Shown one piece after another: positions 23,891-34,865 of a stretch of DNA of 64,000 nucleotides. The DNA lies in the NCBI GenBank assembly GCA_036924285.1, contig JAYKYS010000001.1, positions 667,501-731,500 of the forward strand, given 5' to 3'. Positions within the stretch are counted from its first letter, which is position 1. Every line of letters begins with the position of its first letter. Under the pieces are notes generated by a model. The model did no database searches and was not told where the DNA came from. It saw only the letters and a program-made list of their open reading frames with translations. This stretch comes from Asterella californica (lineage: Eukaryota; Streptophyta; Marchantiopsida; Marchantiales; Aytoniaceae). The position numbers were made by a program, and so were the translations under genes.

Positions 23891-26800
23891 TTTGTTTAGA
23901 TAATAAATATTATTAAAATTAATTCACCTTTATTTACATCAAAGTCTTGGATTTGTCGTTTGGAATCGCGTATTAGTGTAATTACTTTATGGATTATTTC
24001 TTTTGAAACTCCCTACAGTTCTCTATTTAGATAACGTATAATAACAAAAGAAATTTATTTTCTCACGTAACAGATGTTATAGAAGTTATACATAATGTTT
24101 ATATATTTTCATTAACACAAAGTGAATAGTATTTAAAGTTGATCGAGGATGAATATATCTAATGATATCAATTGATTTAGCTTTCGTACTCTAAGCTTAT
24201 CCTCTTCCTTCTAGTTTGAATTCCAGGTTGCATGTGTTTATCTGGACTAAGGACTAGGTTTAGATGTTGTCTTCGGGCAATATTGTCTGATAAGATACAA
24301 GGTTTACTATAGCAAGGTCAAAATCACGAGTACTATTCGACATGTAGTATTGATTGAAACAGCTAATGTTACACGGTTTAGAACATCCCCAACGGAATAT
24401 ACAAAAATACCCGAAACCGTTAAGATAGCAAGTGCGACGATCGGGTGATAGAGTTCATGTCTCCAATGGTGTCGTAGCGAGAGTCTTTTTTTGACAAGTG
24501 ACGTACTTTCTAGTTGTGGTTAGTGGTTGATGCACACTGAAGCGACTAGTATCTACAATTTTACTCGAACTTCTACTCAACCTAAGCACTTTTTTTCTCA
24601 GTAAAAGATCAAGATTATCACACGGAAATGTTGAATGATCATGAGTATGAGAACGGAATAAGTGATGACGCAATCTCTCGATAGTATTCCTCTCCGAAGT
24701 TCCTCAATATTAGGATTTGGTACATGGCTTTGGATTGACAAATGTATCTTATCTCACACTCAGTGTTAAAGTTTACTGATATGAGCTGATTTAAATTCAT
24801 CTCTTGTTAAATGAAGATAAAAATAGTAAGATCTCATTCTTAGCTATAAGTGACAATAGGTAAGATCACAAAGACAGATGAGAGCATAACTTGCACGTAA
24901 AGTTATGCTTAAAGGATGCTATCAAAAATTGTTGGAAATGAACTCGCTCAAGAACATCAGTTTGATCTGAAAAGGAATTCGGAATGAAAACCTTGGCTGA
25001 AGATAGAGCTCTTCGTCCATCCCTCATGACATCGTCACTCAGTCTACACAACAAGAAGATCCATAAAGTATCGATACTAAAATAGACTCATACACATAAG
25101 ATCACTACGATGTATGTCTACGAATAATCACTTAAATCTCTTAAGATCGAATGTCCTCATAGGTCACTCTCCTTTGCTTTAAAAGCTCCGAACACAAAAC
25201 CTCAGATAGGCGCAAGTTCATCAATCGCTCATCCAAAGACACATGGATCGATGAAGTGATACACATGCACTCGTATGTTTGATGTCGTCTTACTCATCCA
25301 TGTGTAGATTGCTTAGATGGACGATTTAAGCACATGCACCATAGCACATCTTATAATTGGTCACTAGGCTAGACAGAGTAGTCGTTTTTAATAGTCAAGA
25401 ATCGTACTTTATCATGTTGAGTGCAAAAACTGATAATCAAATATGATGCGATCATAACATAGATCACTATAGTCTTTCCTACACCTAGTATACTTCCCAA
25501 AACAATACTGTGTCAGATCGAAATTTTTTCTGCCAGCTGTTACTAACAAGATTCGAGACCTATACTATGTACTATTGTTGGATGCAACTCTACATAAAAA
25601 CGTTGAAGTTTAATACATTGTAGGTTCAGATCTAAACTCCAGTCTTCTCTCAAACTTCTCACGTATGTATAATCCTAAGATTTCTACTTACATGTCAAAT
25701 TTCAGAAAGATCATACCGCTAGATCTCCTCCCGCAGTTAATATAATATCACAGAAATTTACACGTACTTCTAATATCAGATTCAAAATAGAAGCTACATC
25801 GCTTAAATGAACTGTCTACTTCAACTAAACTTGTTGTGTCGATAAACCACAAGGTAAACTCACTGCTCAAGAAATCTCAGCAATTTGATCATGCGGATCA
25901 CATTCCATAAATCGTCAAACTTGCTACTCTAGATTGAAAGTTTTCTACACCCCTCCAACTTTAATTCACCATAACATTTGATCCGCAAAACATTGGTGAT
26001 GAAATTTGGGGTCAATGCTTCAACAACGGACATGCTACGAGCTCATGAAAATTGATTTCAATCTGACGGTGCACTCACTCAATCTCATCATCTTTCACTT
26101 GATATAGAAAGCTATTTATTTTTCTCACTCCACAAACTTCAAATGGTTGTAACGCATGCCTTGGACCTCCAATTCGAGCAAAATTTAGACTCAGGTTGCT
26201 CCTTCCATCGAGAGCTCTTAGTCCATTTCTTTAGATCTCTCAAATTCCTCGTAAAAGTACCACGTTCCTCTCAAAGCGCTCTCCTAGATAGATGACAACT
26301 TATCCTCATTTTTTGATGGACCAATAAGAATTTAAAGGACTCAACCTTGTCCTTTTGCACACCTTGGAGACATCTAGCAAATTTTAGAGCATTCTTAGCT
26401 CATATAAACAAGACTTTTCACCTCATTACTTTACAAACTACACAAATGTGCACAAAATATATTTATGCATGTCATTTACATACTAAATGTTTGCATAACA
26501 AGAAAATGGATACCGAATCTCTATCTTAGTCTTGTGGGGCCGTAAAAAAATCAGCCTTCTGCTTCTTTGGTGAATGATACAAGTCCTCGCCAGGAAGCCA
26601 TATGTCCAAAATCTGATATATTGACCTAGATTTTGGGAATTTGGAACTTGACTCACTGACCCACGCGATGAAGAAAGTTGTTGAGGTATATACTATAGTG
26701 ACTTCGGAGGAAAAGAAGAGAAAAATTTCACATCATCTGAAGAGAGTCAGATGCCATTGCTTTTTGCATATTTCACAAGATCATACCATCGGAATTGGAT

Positions 26801-27289
26801 AAAAGCAAGAACGAATTTGAGAACAAATGTCAACATTACAACACACGAAGCCACCAGGTTGCAGTGATCGTCCTGCAAGGAGTCTAAAATCAAAACAAAG
26901 AGATATTAAGCATGATGTCTCAACATTCATAGATCATCACGATGCAGTGATGACATTCATAGATCATACCATTGGAATTGTATAAGCTGAGAAACCCACG
27001 AAAGAAATCAGTTTTGTTTATTCATTGTTGATTGATTCTTCGTGAAATTTCCAAATGGGTTGATTTTAGAGGTGAGGAGGCATGAAAACTCCATCAATCA
27101 AACGCCCTTGCTTTGGAGAGTTAAACTTTGAGGTTGTGATCATCGATGCGTTTGTAGAGACAAAAAGTGTTATGAAAAGAAGACAGTCAAAGAAGAGACT
27201 CAACTTGGACGAGTCAAGAACAAGCTATTAGAGCTCAAGCACGAGGCACAGCTGATTTGGTAATAGCAACACGAATGCCAGCCGATGCA

Positions 27290-27660
27290 GTTTTGGATCA
27301 AAGCGGTATGGCTCTATTTATGATACTAGAAATAATAAATTTTGCAAAAGCTCAAGAATATTTCACCATGAGGAGAACAGAGGAACTATCCGAATAAGAA
27401 CAAACTCAGTTCGCAAAAACTTCTGCACCAAGTCCTATAGGAAAAAGTACAGTGTGTAATACATCCACGACTCTTATCTCTCCAAATAATGCTGTAGTTA
27501 CCAAAGCTTGAGAGATGGATCCACTTCTTGACTCAAGTACAATCAAGCTAGAACTATGAGGTATTTCTGTAGATAACCTTTTGAAGGTGAACATCTGATG
27601 TTTCACGTGAACTTGTGTAATTTTGTTGAGTAGAGAGACATTTCACTTGCCACAAGTGCT
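27290..27660 (-). pseudogene. Copia-type pol remnant, pre-integrase region
   Basis: A minus-strand frame (27606-27406) reads FTFKRLSTEIPHSSS, then GEIRVVDVLH and a GLGAE-F word. This matches the stretch between protease and integrase in Copia polyproteins, where a loop is followed by V-DVLHVPGLG-NL(F/L)S. Flanking frames are broken by stops, and no zinc knuckle or integrase core can be read with certainty. It could belong to the Copia copy at 30.2-32.0 kb only by later rearrangement. Confidence 0.4.
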
Positions 27661-29206
27661 CTATTATATCATTTTTCAGCTGAAAATGAGTATTATGAGA
27701 TTGAATGTCTTCTACCATCTCTATAATCTTCAAGAATTAGTCCATGATTGAGAGGTGGAGATAAAGTTTGATCAAATAAATTTTCAAGTTCACTATCAAG
27801 CTCTCTTCTGCAATCATATTATACAAAATGAATATATGTACATTATCTCATGTATGGTTGCAATATTCCACTGTAGGCATGGATTCTGAATGATCATAAT
27901 CGCGATTGCAACACATCGCAACATCTCTCAACTTCATTTCTTATTACTTCTGCATTTTCACAAAATGTGCATGTTTTCCTGATCGAGGTTCATGAATTCT
28001 CTGCACAGATAGAGATCATCGTGGATACATACCATCCGTAAACAAGTAATAATGAGAGTAGGTTTGACTATTCACATTGAAGTTCAATTGAGATCCAACT
28101 AGACCTATCTATGACATTGATGTCATTATTTGAACCTGAGACTCCAAAGTTTGCATGACATATTTAGAGCGTCTGGTCTGTGATGGCTTCCAAGATCGAG
28201 TTTTATCTTTATCTTGGTATTGTCCGTGTCATTCAATTGGATAGTTTTTCAAACGTATTTCATACAGTCTAGACTTGCAAATATCTCAACAAATTCTCCT
28301 CAACATTGAGTTGAATTTGCTTCTCCAAATCTTCGCGTGTTGGTTGTCTGAGTTATTTGATGGAGAAAACTGTCCTCATTGTTTCGCAAAATCATTTCAT
28401 TGCTTCCATTGCAATCGATTTTCTAAGTCAAAAATATTCATATATGATATCAGAAGAAACACAATAAGCTAACATTCTCATCGCTGCAGTTGTTTTCTGT
28501 ATAGTTGAGTCTCAAAATACCCGTCGTATCTCATCTTTGACTAAAGTACGGATCAAAGTTTTTCACCGCATCTTAAATTGATTGTAAAGTGATCGTCTCA
28601 TTCTATAAAGTCTTTGAAATAGTTTCTCACTATAAACTAGATTGTCACAAATATAATCTCTCCATATCCTTTCATGATCATGTATCTTGTCTCTTTGTAG
28701 ATTAGACCATCTGCCTGCTCGAGAACCACTCCATTTTGATTTCTTGTTTAAGTTTTCATCATCGATAAGTTTTCCAAGTGTGGCTATGGCTATTTGACAA
28801 CATTGTTCTTATGGGTCATCATCTTGCAGCGTTTCACGAAGAAGTGCAGTCTACTGTGAACTCATCCTTCAAACCCATCTATCTTTCTTGCGGTTGAGAT
28901 AGTACTGCGAACAAGAATCAACATAATACAAAAATAGAGAGTGAAGTGCCGGCAGTGCGATGGAAATAAGACTCACGTTTCCACCAAAGAGAGTTCGGTC
29001 CCTCGTTACTATTCTCGTTAAGAGATGTTTAACGGATGACTGTGCCGAGGAGCGTTGGAGATGCTCCTACAAGGTGAATGTTTACAAACAATTCTTCTTC
29101 CTAGTAGTCACTCGTCTATAATCAAATTTGAGCTCATTTTTGCAATGTCGAATAATATGCATCCCAAATCACTTCCACGACCAGTATGGAACTAAGGAGA
29201 AAATCC
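27661..29206. other. AT-rich decayed DNA, no gene seen
   Basis: No frame carries a recognisable domain. The plus-strand frame at 28275-28472 has two CPHC/CFHC words. Without the spacing of a retroviral knuckle they are probably accidental. Confidence 0.4.
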
Positions 29207-29648
29207 CAGAAATTTGCTTGATCACACATCCAATAGGCTTTTGTGCTTGATTACACCTTTCTTAACGATGTATTGCTTGATCACACACTTGATTGACTAC
29301 CGGCAGTATAATCAATCACTTTGTCATATCGTTCAATATTTTATTACTTTTGACTCTGTATGTTTGCAATCCAAATCTTTTCAATAATAAGTATATGTTA
29401 GACGATACATGCTCTGATTGTTACCTTTGTGTAAATTCGACATGTCACTTCTCTGAAAGTTATTATCTGCAATTCGATATGTCATTGCTCTAAAAGTTAC
29501 CGTGTGCAATTAGACAAGTCAGTGACGTGACAAGATGACTGGTTTTACAATCGATAGTCAGTCAAGAGTGTGATCAAACAACACATCATTAAAAGATGTG
29601 TGATCAAGCACAACAAATCTATTAAGGGTGTGATCAAGCAAATTTCTG
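29207..29648. mobile_element. Non-autonomous inverted-repeat element (MITE-like), 442 bp
   Basis: About 95 bp at the left end (CAGAAATTTGCTTGATCACAC...) reappear inverted at the right end (...GTGTGATCAAGCAAATTTCTG), with roughly 85 percent identity by eye. Each arm carries three spaced copies of a TTGATCACAC-like word. The centre codes for nothing and has three diverged units of about 37 bp (29431-29525). No convincing target-site duplication flanks it, so the superfamily is unknown. Confidence 0.65.
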
Positions 29649-29681
29649 AGAAGTCTTGAATTCATATGTATGTGATGTCAG

Positions 29682-29717
29682 ATTTTGACTCATTATCTAT
29701 CGATAATGAGTCAAAAT
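29682..29717. repeat. Perfect 16-bp stem with 4-nt loop
   Basis: ATTTTGACTCATTATC (29682-29697) pairs perfectly with GATAATGAGTCAAAAT (29702-29717) around TATC. It lies only 34 bp beyond the end of the inverted-repeat element. Confidence 0.75.
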
Positions 29718-30205
29718 ACAAGGGTCGTCTTGTGGATCAATTTTTTTCCTTTCGGTTTTGTTTTACCCAAAATGAAACTAAAATGTCCTCTTACATAAAC
29801 ATTCCTCTGCCTACACAAACATAGGATCGTTTTCTTGAAATGGGAGTAAATTTCCTATGAATAAATGAAGAGCTATGCTTCGTGCATCTTGCATGTTTTT
29901 CATTTGATATGAAGAAAGACCATGTCGATGCAAAAATTATAGTAAAGCTATAGCCAAAGTAAAGAAGAGAAGAGAACTGTGGTCGAATGTCTATCTGCAG
30001 TAGTATGTAGTATGTACTACTGTCATATTTTACTACTTTTCATCGGACGGATCTGTGATGATTTGGTATGGAATGTTGTTTATTTTTAGTGATGTGAGTA
30101 AATGACGTGGTTTTTGCTAGAGAACCAAATGAAGTGAATACTCTCTCATGTAGAAGAGATATCAGTAAAGAGATCAGTCGACTCATCATCTCCCAAGAGG
30201 GGGAT

Positions 30206-31974
30206 TGTTATATACTCTAACCCATGGACAAGAGGTCAGTCACTATCAGTAATCAGTCATAGGGAGATGTGACTGAGGCTAATATACTAGAGATGACTGT
30301 AGAGATGACTAAATCTAGTAGGACTAAGAGTGACTTAAGTCTGAACCTAGACATTATCTTTAACACCCCCTGTTAATGTCAGTGGTACTGAATATACACC
30401 AAGTTCGAGTCTCAATTTTTGAACCCTATATGAAGACAAAGACTTGGTGAATATATCAGCAGTTTGATCATCAGTTGTTACCCATTGAGTAACAACCTCT
30501 CATGAAATTATTTTTTTCTTAATGAAATGGATTTGCACTTCAATGTGCTTTGTTCTAGCATAATGCAGTGGATTTTTGTCAATGCTACTGCACTCATGCT
30601 ATCAAACCAGGTTATTGTTAGAGTTTCTTGGTTCACACCTGCATCCTCCAACATCCATCTTAGCCAAATGACATCTGGTACTGCATTACACAGGCAACGA
30701 TATTCTGCTTCGCAAGAGGATAAAGCAATAGTTGGCTGCTTTTTATACTGCCAAGTGATGGCACCTCCTCCAAGTATAAATGTAAATCCGGACATTGATT
30801 TACGATCTGAAGAATTATCTGTCCAATCAGCATCCGACAAGTCCAAGTGACTTATCTGCGCTATATCTGAGCCCATAATTGGTAGTTCTCTTGAGATAGC
30901 ACAAAGCTCTCTTTGCTGCCCTCATATGCATTATTGCGAGAGACTTCATATTCTGACTGAGTTTGCTGACTGCATACGAGATATCTGGTCTAGTAGTGAC
31001 AGCCAAGTAAATCAACTTCCCAGTCAGTTTCTTGAATTCTGTTGCATCTGCACGCTCGATATCAACAGAAGAATGTTGTCACTCCTTACAGATAATCATG
31101 AGAGTAGGCGTAAGCTTGCACTTCTCCATCTGAAAATCCTCAAGTGTACTGTCTGCGTATCTTGCTTGAGTGAGGTACAGCATGTCGTTGTCTTCCAAAA
31201 ACTGAACTCCGAGGTAAAAGTTGAGAAGTCCTAGATCCTTCATATCAAACTCTTGCAGTAAAGCTTGTTGAATTTTCTGTACTCCTCCTTGATTATTTCT
31301 GGATATTATCAGGTCATCCACGTACAGTAATAATAACACAATGCTTTGAGAAGTAATCAAAACATAGAAGTTTAGATCCTCTAGTAGATGAGAAGCCTTG
31401 CTGCTTCAAGAAGGTGTCGATTCTTGTGTATCAAGCTCTTGGAGCTTGTTTGAGATCATACAATGTCTTATGTAGCTTGCACACTAATTGTTCACCTCCT
31501 CTACAAACAAATCCAGGTGGTTGCTGCAAGTAGATATCTTCTTGAAGAATTTTATTAAGAAGTGCATTCTTGACATCTATTTGTAGACGTTTTCAACTAT
31601 GCAGTTTTGCAAGGGCAGAAAGAACTCGAATGGAGTTGAGTTTTATCACATGTGTGAAGGTCTCTTGAAAATCCTCTCTCGCAGTCTGCAAGTAGTCTTT
31701 TGCAACAAGGGCGAGCCTTGTATCTCTCAATAGATCCATCCGCATGTCTCTTGATCTTATGAACCCTCTTACAACCAAGTGCTTTCCTGTTAGATGGAAG
31801 AGGTACTAGGCTCCATGTTTCATTTTTAAGTAATGCATCATATTCTTCCTCAATTGCACGTCTCTATTGATCTTTACTGAAAGTCTCCTCGAATACTAGA
31901 GGTGACTGTAGAGGTGACTGAACCTAATAAGACTAAGAGTGACTGAAATCTTAACCTAGACATTATCTTTAACA
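30206..31974 (-). mobile_element. Internally deleted Copia LTR retrotransposon
   Basis: Coding runs on the minus strand. The downstream LTR is 30206-30365 (160 bp, TGTTA...TAACA in that sense), preceded by a purine tract AACAGGGGG. The upstream LTR is a truncated copy, about 31892-31974, beginning with the same TGTTAAAGATAATG. It is joined directly to the start of the reverse transcriptase, so gag, protease and integrase are missing. The two LTR segments differ at several positions, so the insertion is old. No target-site duplication is visible (GGGAT on the left, GTTTT on the right). Confidence 0.8.
30508..31890 (-). pseudogene. Copia reverse transcriptase and RNase H, frameshifted
   Basis: From 31890 downward the frame reads EEYDALLKNETWSLVPLP, then GCKRVHKIKRHADGSIERYK and ARLVAKDYLQTAREDFQETF, which is the N-terminal RT region of Copia. 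The catalytic YVDDLI lies in the piece 31360-31079. The next pieces (31015-30827 and 30876-30508) give RPDISYAVSKLSQNM and then RNase H with SMSGFTFILGGGAITW and SSCEAEY. The pieces lie in different frames or are cut by stops, so no functional enzyme can be made. Confidence 0.9.
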
Positions 31975-34865
31975 GTTTTATGGCCCACCTGCTGCATGCT
32001 CTGCTCTTGCTTTTCCTCTTCAGAGCAAACCTTTATTCTGTCGCTGCTGCGGACTCCCATGATCAGTGTTTGGAACAAGTGAAAAGTTGAGTTGAGGAAG
32101 TGAGGTGGGGGGGGGGGCCAAATTATACTTGACCGCATCGCTAATGCGTTTGTTGGACTTGACCCGATCACTGTCATGTCGAGACACTGCAAGACAAGTA
32201 AGAGATCATGAGTTGATAATCTGCTATATAGACAGTTCGAACTAAACTTCTCGTGCAAAAACTTTCAAACGTCAGACTATATGATCATGTTCCATTGTTC
32301 ACCTGCATGTCTTCAGATGACATGACATTCTGACATACTGAACCTGCTATTGCTGGTCAGAGGTGAAGACAAGATGAACGAATTTCAAGTAAATTCCTTT
32401 CGTATTCCACTCTCTACATGTAAGTACAGTAGAGGGTTGGGACTCGGGAGCCAAGGACATGCTAAAGGAGAAACGTGGGTAAGAAGGGCCGGCCAGCAAA
32501 GGTAGTGTACTCTGAGGGGCGGCGAAAAGAAAAAAGAAAAGGAGAGAACGTGAAGCAGCGTCGGGATGAGGTCTTGTGAATTCAAGGTCAGGTCCAAACA
32601 AGTGCAGCTACTGTAGAGATTTTGACCGGAGTTGAACTTCTCGTCTCTTGTGTGTTAGTTTTTACTTCGTTTCTCGTGCTGGACAAATTTTGAAGGCGAA
32701 GTTCCTCCTATGAAACTAGCATGAAGAACGAGGAAATGAAATCTATTGACAAGAATCTTTTAGATTAAAAGACGTCCTAATTACCTGAAGCAACCAAACC
32801 CAACTCTTCTCCATATCGGTAAGGATCGATATCGATGACACGTACCATTACCAGGAATGCATCTGACAGCGCTAGGTAATGACTGTTTGCTGCGCGCAGT
32901 GATGAATGGGGAAGGACGAAATTTCAGCAACCACAGTGACTGTGACAGAAGATATACTAAAAGGTTTAAGAATGATTAGGCTGTGATACCTAATCAGTTC
33001 TGAATCTACGAAGAGGAGGTGACACCAGCAGCAGCTCAAACATTTCTACTCAATCGTGTAGGGACTCAGAGAATCCGAACCCCAGAGCTTCATACTCCAT
33101 TTATATTAGAGTGTTCGCTTCAGTTATACAGAATGTCCTGTAGCTGTAACTTTCTGGTCGCGAGATCTTCACAGACTCCCTAATTTTAGCTTATCCTAGC
33201 CTGGAAGATGGTCATTTGTATAACAGATTTGTTGATCTGAGGCCTTAGTATATTTGGTAGGCGGATTATGTGTGAACCACTTTGAACCTCGCTCTGTTCA
33301 GCACATTCGGATGTCCGTACACTCCACAAAATGACGCTTGATTTAGTACCCCCATGCAAGCTAGTTTGGGTTCTGGGGTACAGAGCGCAGATGATGCCAA
33401 AACAAAATTGAAATTAAAGGTGATTCAAAGGTGAATGACATGCGTGGTGAATCTGCAAAGCGTCAACTCGTACTCGACTGACTTCTTCAGTACACTGCAC
33501 GAAGAAGAGAACTGAATGCGTAGACCAGCAGGGGAGCATCTTCTAGTCAGAGACAGACTGCAGCAGCTGAAACTTCTCCTCCTCTTTAATCGGCAAGGAA
33601 AACAAGTAGCAACCGATTATGCGCATGATATCATACGACCTCCGGATCAGCTTCTTTCTGCCTCTCAAGAGGACAACTTTGATTCTCGGTACCATTTGTG
33701 GCCGGACAAAACTGGCATTCATGCCTTTGGGGGATGGGGATGGGGACTAACAAGCTGGGGGATGGGGACTTTAGTCCCCATCCCCCAGCTTGTTAGTCTC
33801 CCAGACTTCTCCAGTAAAGCTAGTAGTGAGAGTCACCCCACTTGGGAACATGGGGCGTTGTCTCATTGTGGGTTCCAGAGTTCAGGATCTCGGGCACATA
33901 TCTAGAGATGTGCAAGGTCTTCGACCTTGGCTCTCTGTTTCGATCAAGTAGAAAAAGTGAAGCAATGTAGTTCACCATTGGAGCACTGAGACTACCCTCG
34001 ATTCACTCACTACTGCCTCGTGGCGAACGGACCTAAAAGGAGAATCGTCAGCATGACTCTGCAGATTTTTTCGAAACTGTCTAGCGTCTCGAGAACAAGT
34101 ACAGTCCAAAACGAATGATCCTCATGTGAGAGTGTCCTGCTGAGTCAATGGGCATTTTGCCGAAACAGATAAAGGGACAGTTGAATCCTGAGCCGGCCTC
34201 TGCAGCTGCTGGGAGAAGCAACTCGATCCCCACATTGCTACTGTAGCTGTGACCACGGCAGAAGGGAAGCTCTAGGCCAAGCATGGAGCTGATTAGGTTG
34301 AGGGAAAAGAGAGACGTCTAGATAATATGTCCACTCACATAGTAGAAACATCTTCAAAGTTGAATCATATGGTTCGATTCTTGCCACTGACAGTAAGTTG
34401 AAGGAGAGCATCCAGGACAGGAACTCTTGTCGTAACCTGTTGATTCCAACTTCCAAGCCGTTGGTGTTTGAGATGAACAGGCCCTGGACCTTCTCAACGC
34501 TGTAACTGCTGCAGTACTAGAGAGCAGGGCAATCACTTCAGAAGTCTTTTTCGTGAGACGACAAAATCAAAAGCTGTGGACAGCTGACGAGAAACACTTT
34601 GCTGTACATTGTCAGAATCAGCGGACGTGCGTAGGAGTCGAGATGAGATCACACCACAAGTTCAAACACTCCGAAACTCTTCTCGATCCAAGTCCAGCAA
34701 AAGAGGACACAGACACCGACGGATATCGATCACACCGCCATATGCAAGCTCGAGCGATTGAACGAAGGAGTTCCTTCCGAATGACTGCTGCTAACTCTCT
34801 TGGGATCGGACGATAACTACCGAAGCATATCTAGCGCATACAGGAGGAGATCAAGGAGAGCCCCA
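31975..34865. other. Interval upstream of the receptor kinase
   Basis: No gene is supported. A G11 run lies near 32106-32117. Frames at 32347-32601 and 33516-33905 have no recognisable content, and the second contains the 26-bp palindrome at 33745-33798. The last kilobase should hold the promoter of the kinase gene; no element is named. Confidence 0.4.
33745..33798. repeat. Perfect 26-bp palindrome with 2-nt spacer
   Basis: Positions 33745-33770 (GACTAACAAGCTGGGGGATG...) are the exact reverse complement of 33773-33798, with TT between. A further GGGGGATGGGGA word precedes it at about 33730. The G-rich arm could also form a G-quadruplex. Both arms are free of mismatches, so the structure is young or maintained. 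Confidence 0.9.

Larger units (their letters stand above)
22500..27290. other. AT-rich decayed repeat DNA, no gene seen
   Basis: Only short frames with biased composition occur here (for example 22542-22730 and 24455-24673). None shows a domain. The paired hairpins D and the related hairpin F lie at 23565-23660 and 23846-23890. The tract looks like old transposon debris that has lost readable protein. Confidence 0.45.

Noticed and set aside
28275..28472. Retroviral zinc knuckle in CPHC...CFHC
   Set aside because: The knuckle spacing C-x2-C-x4-H-x4-C is not met and the frame lies on the strand opposite to the Copia remnants.
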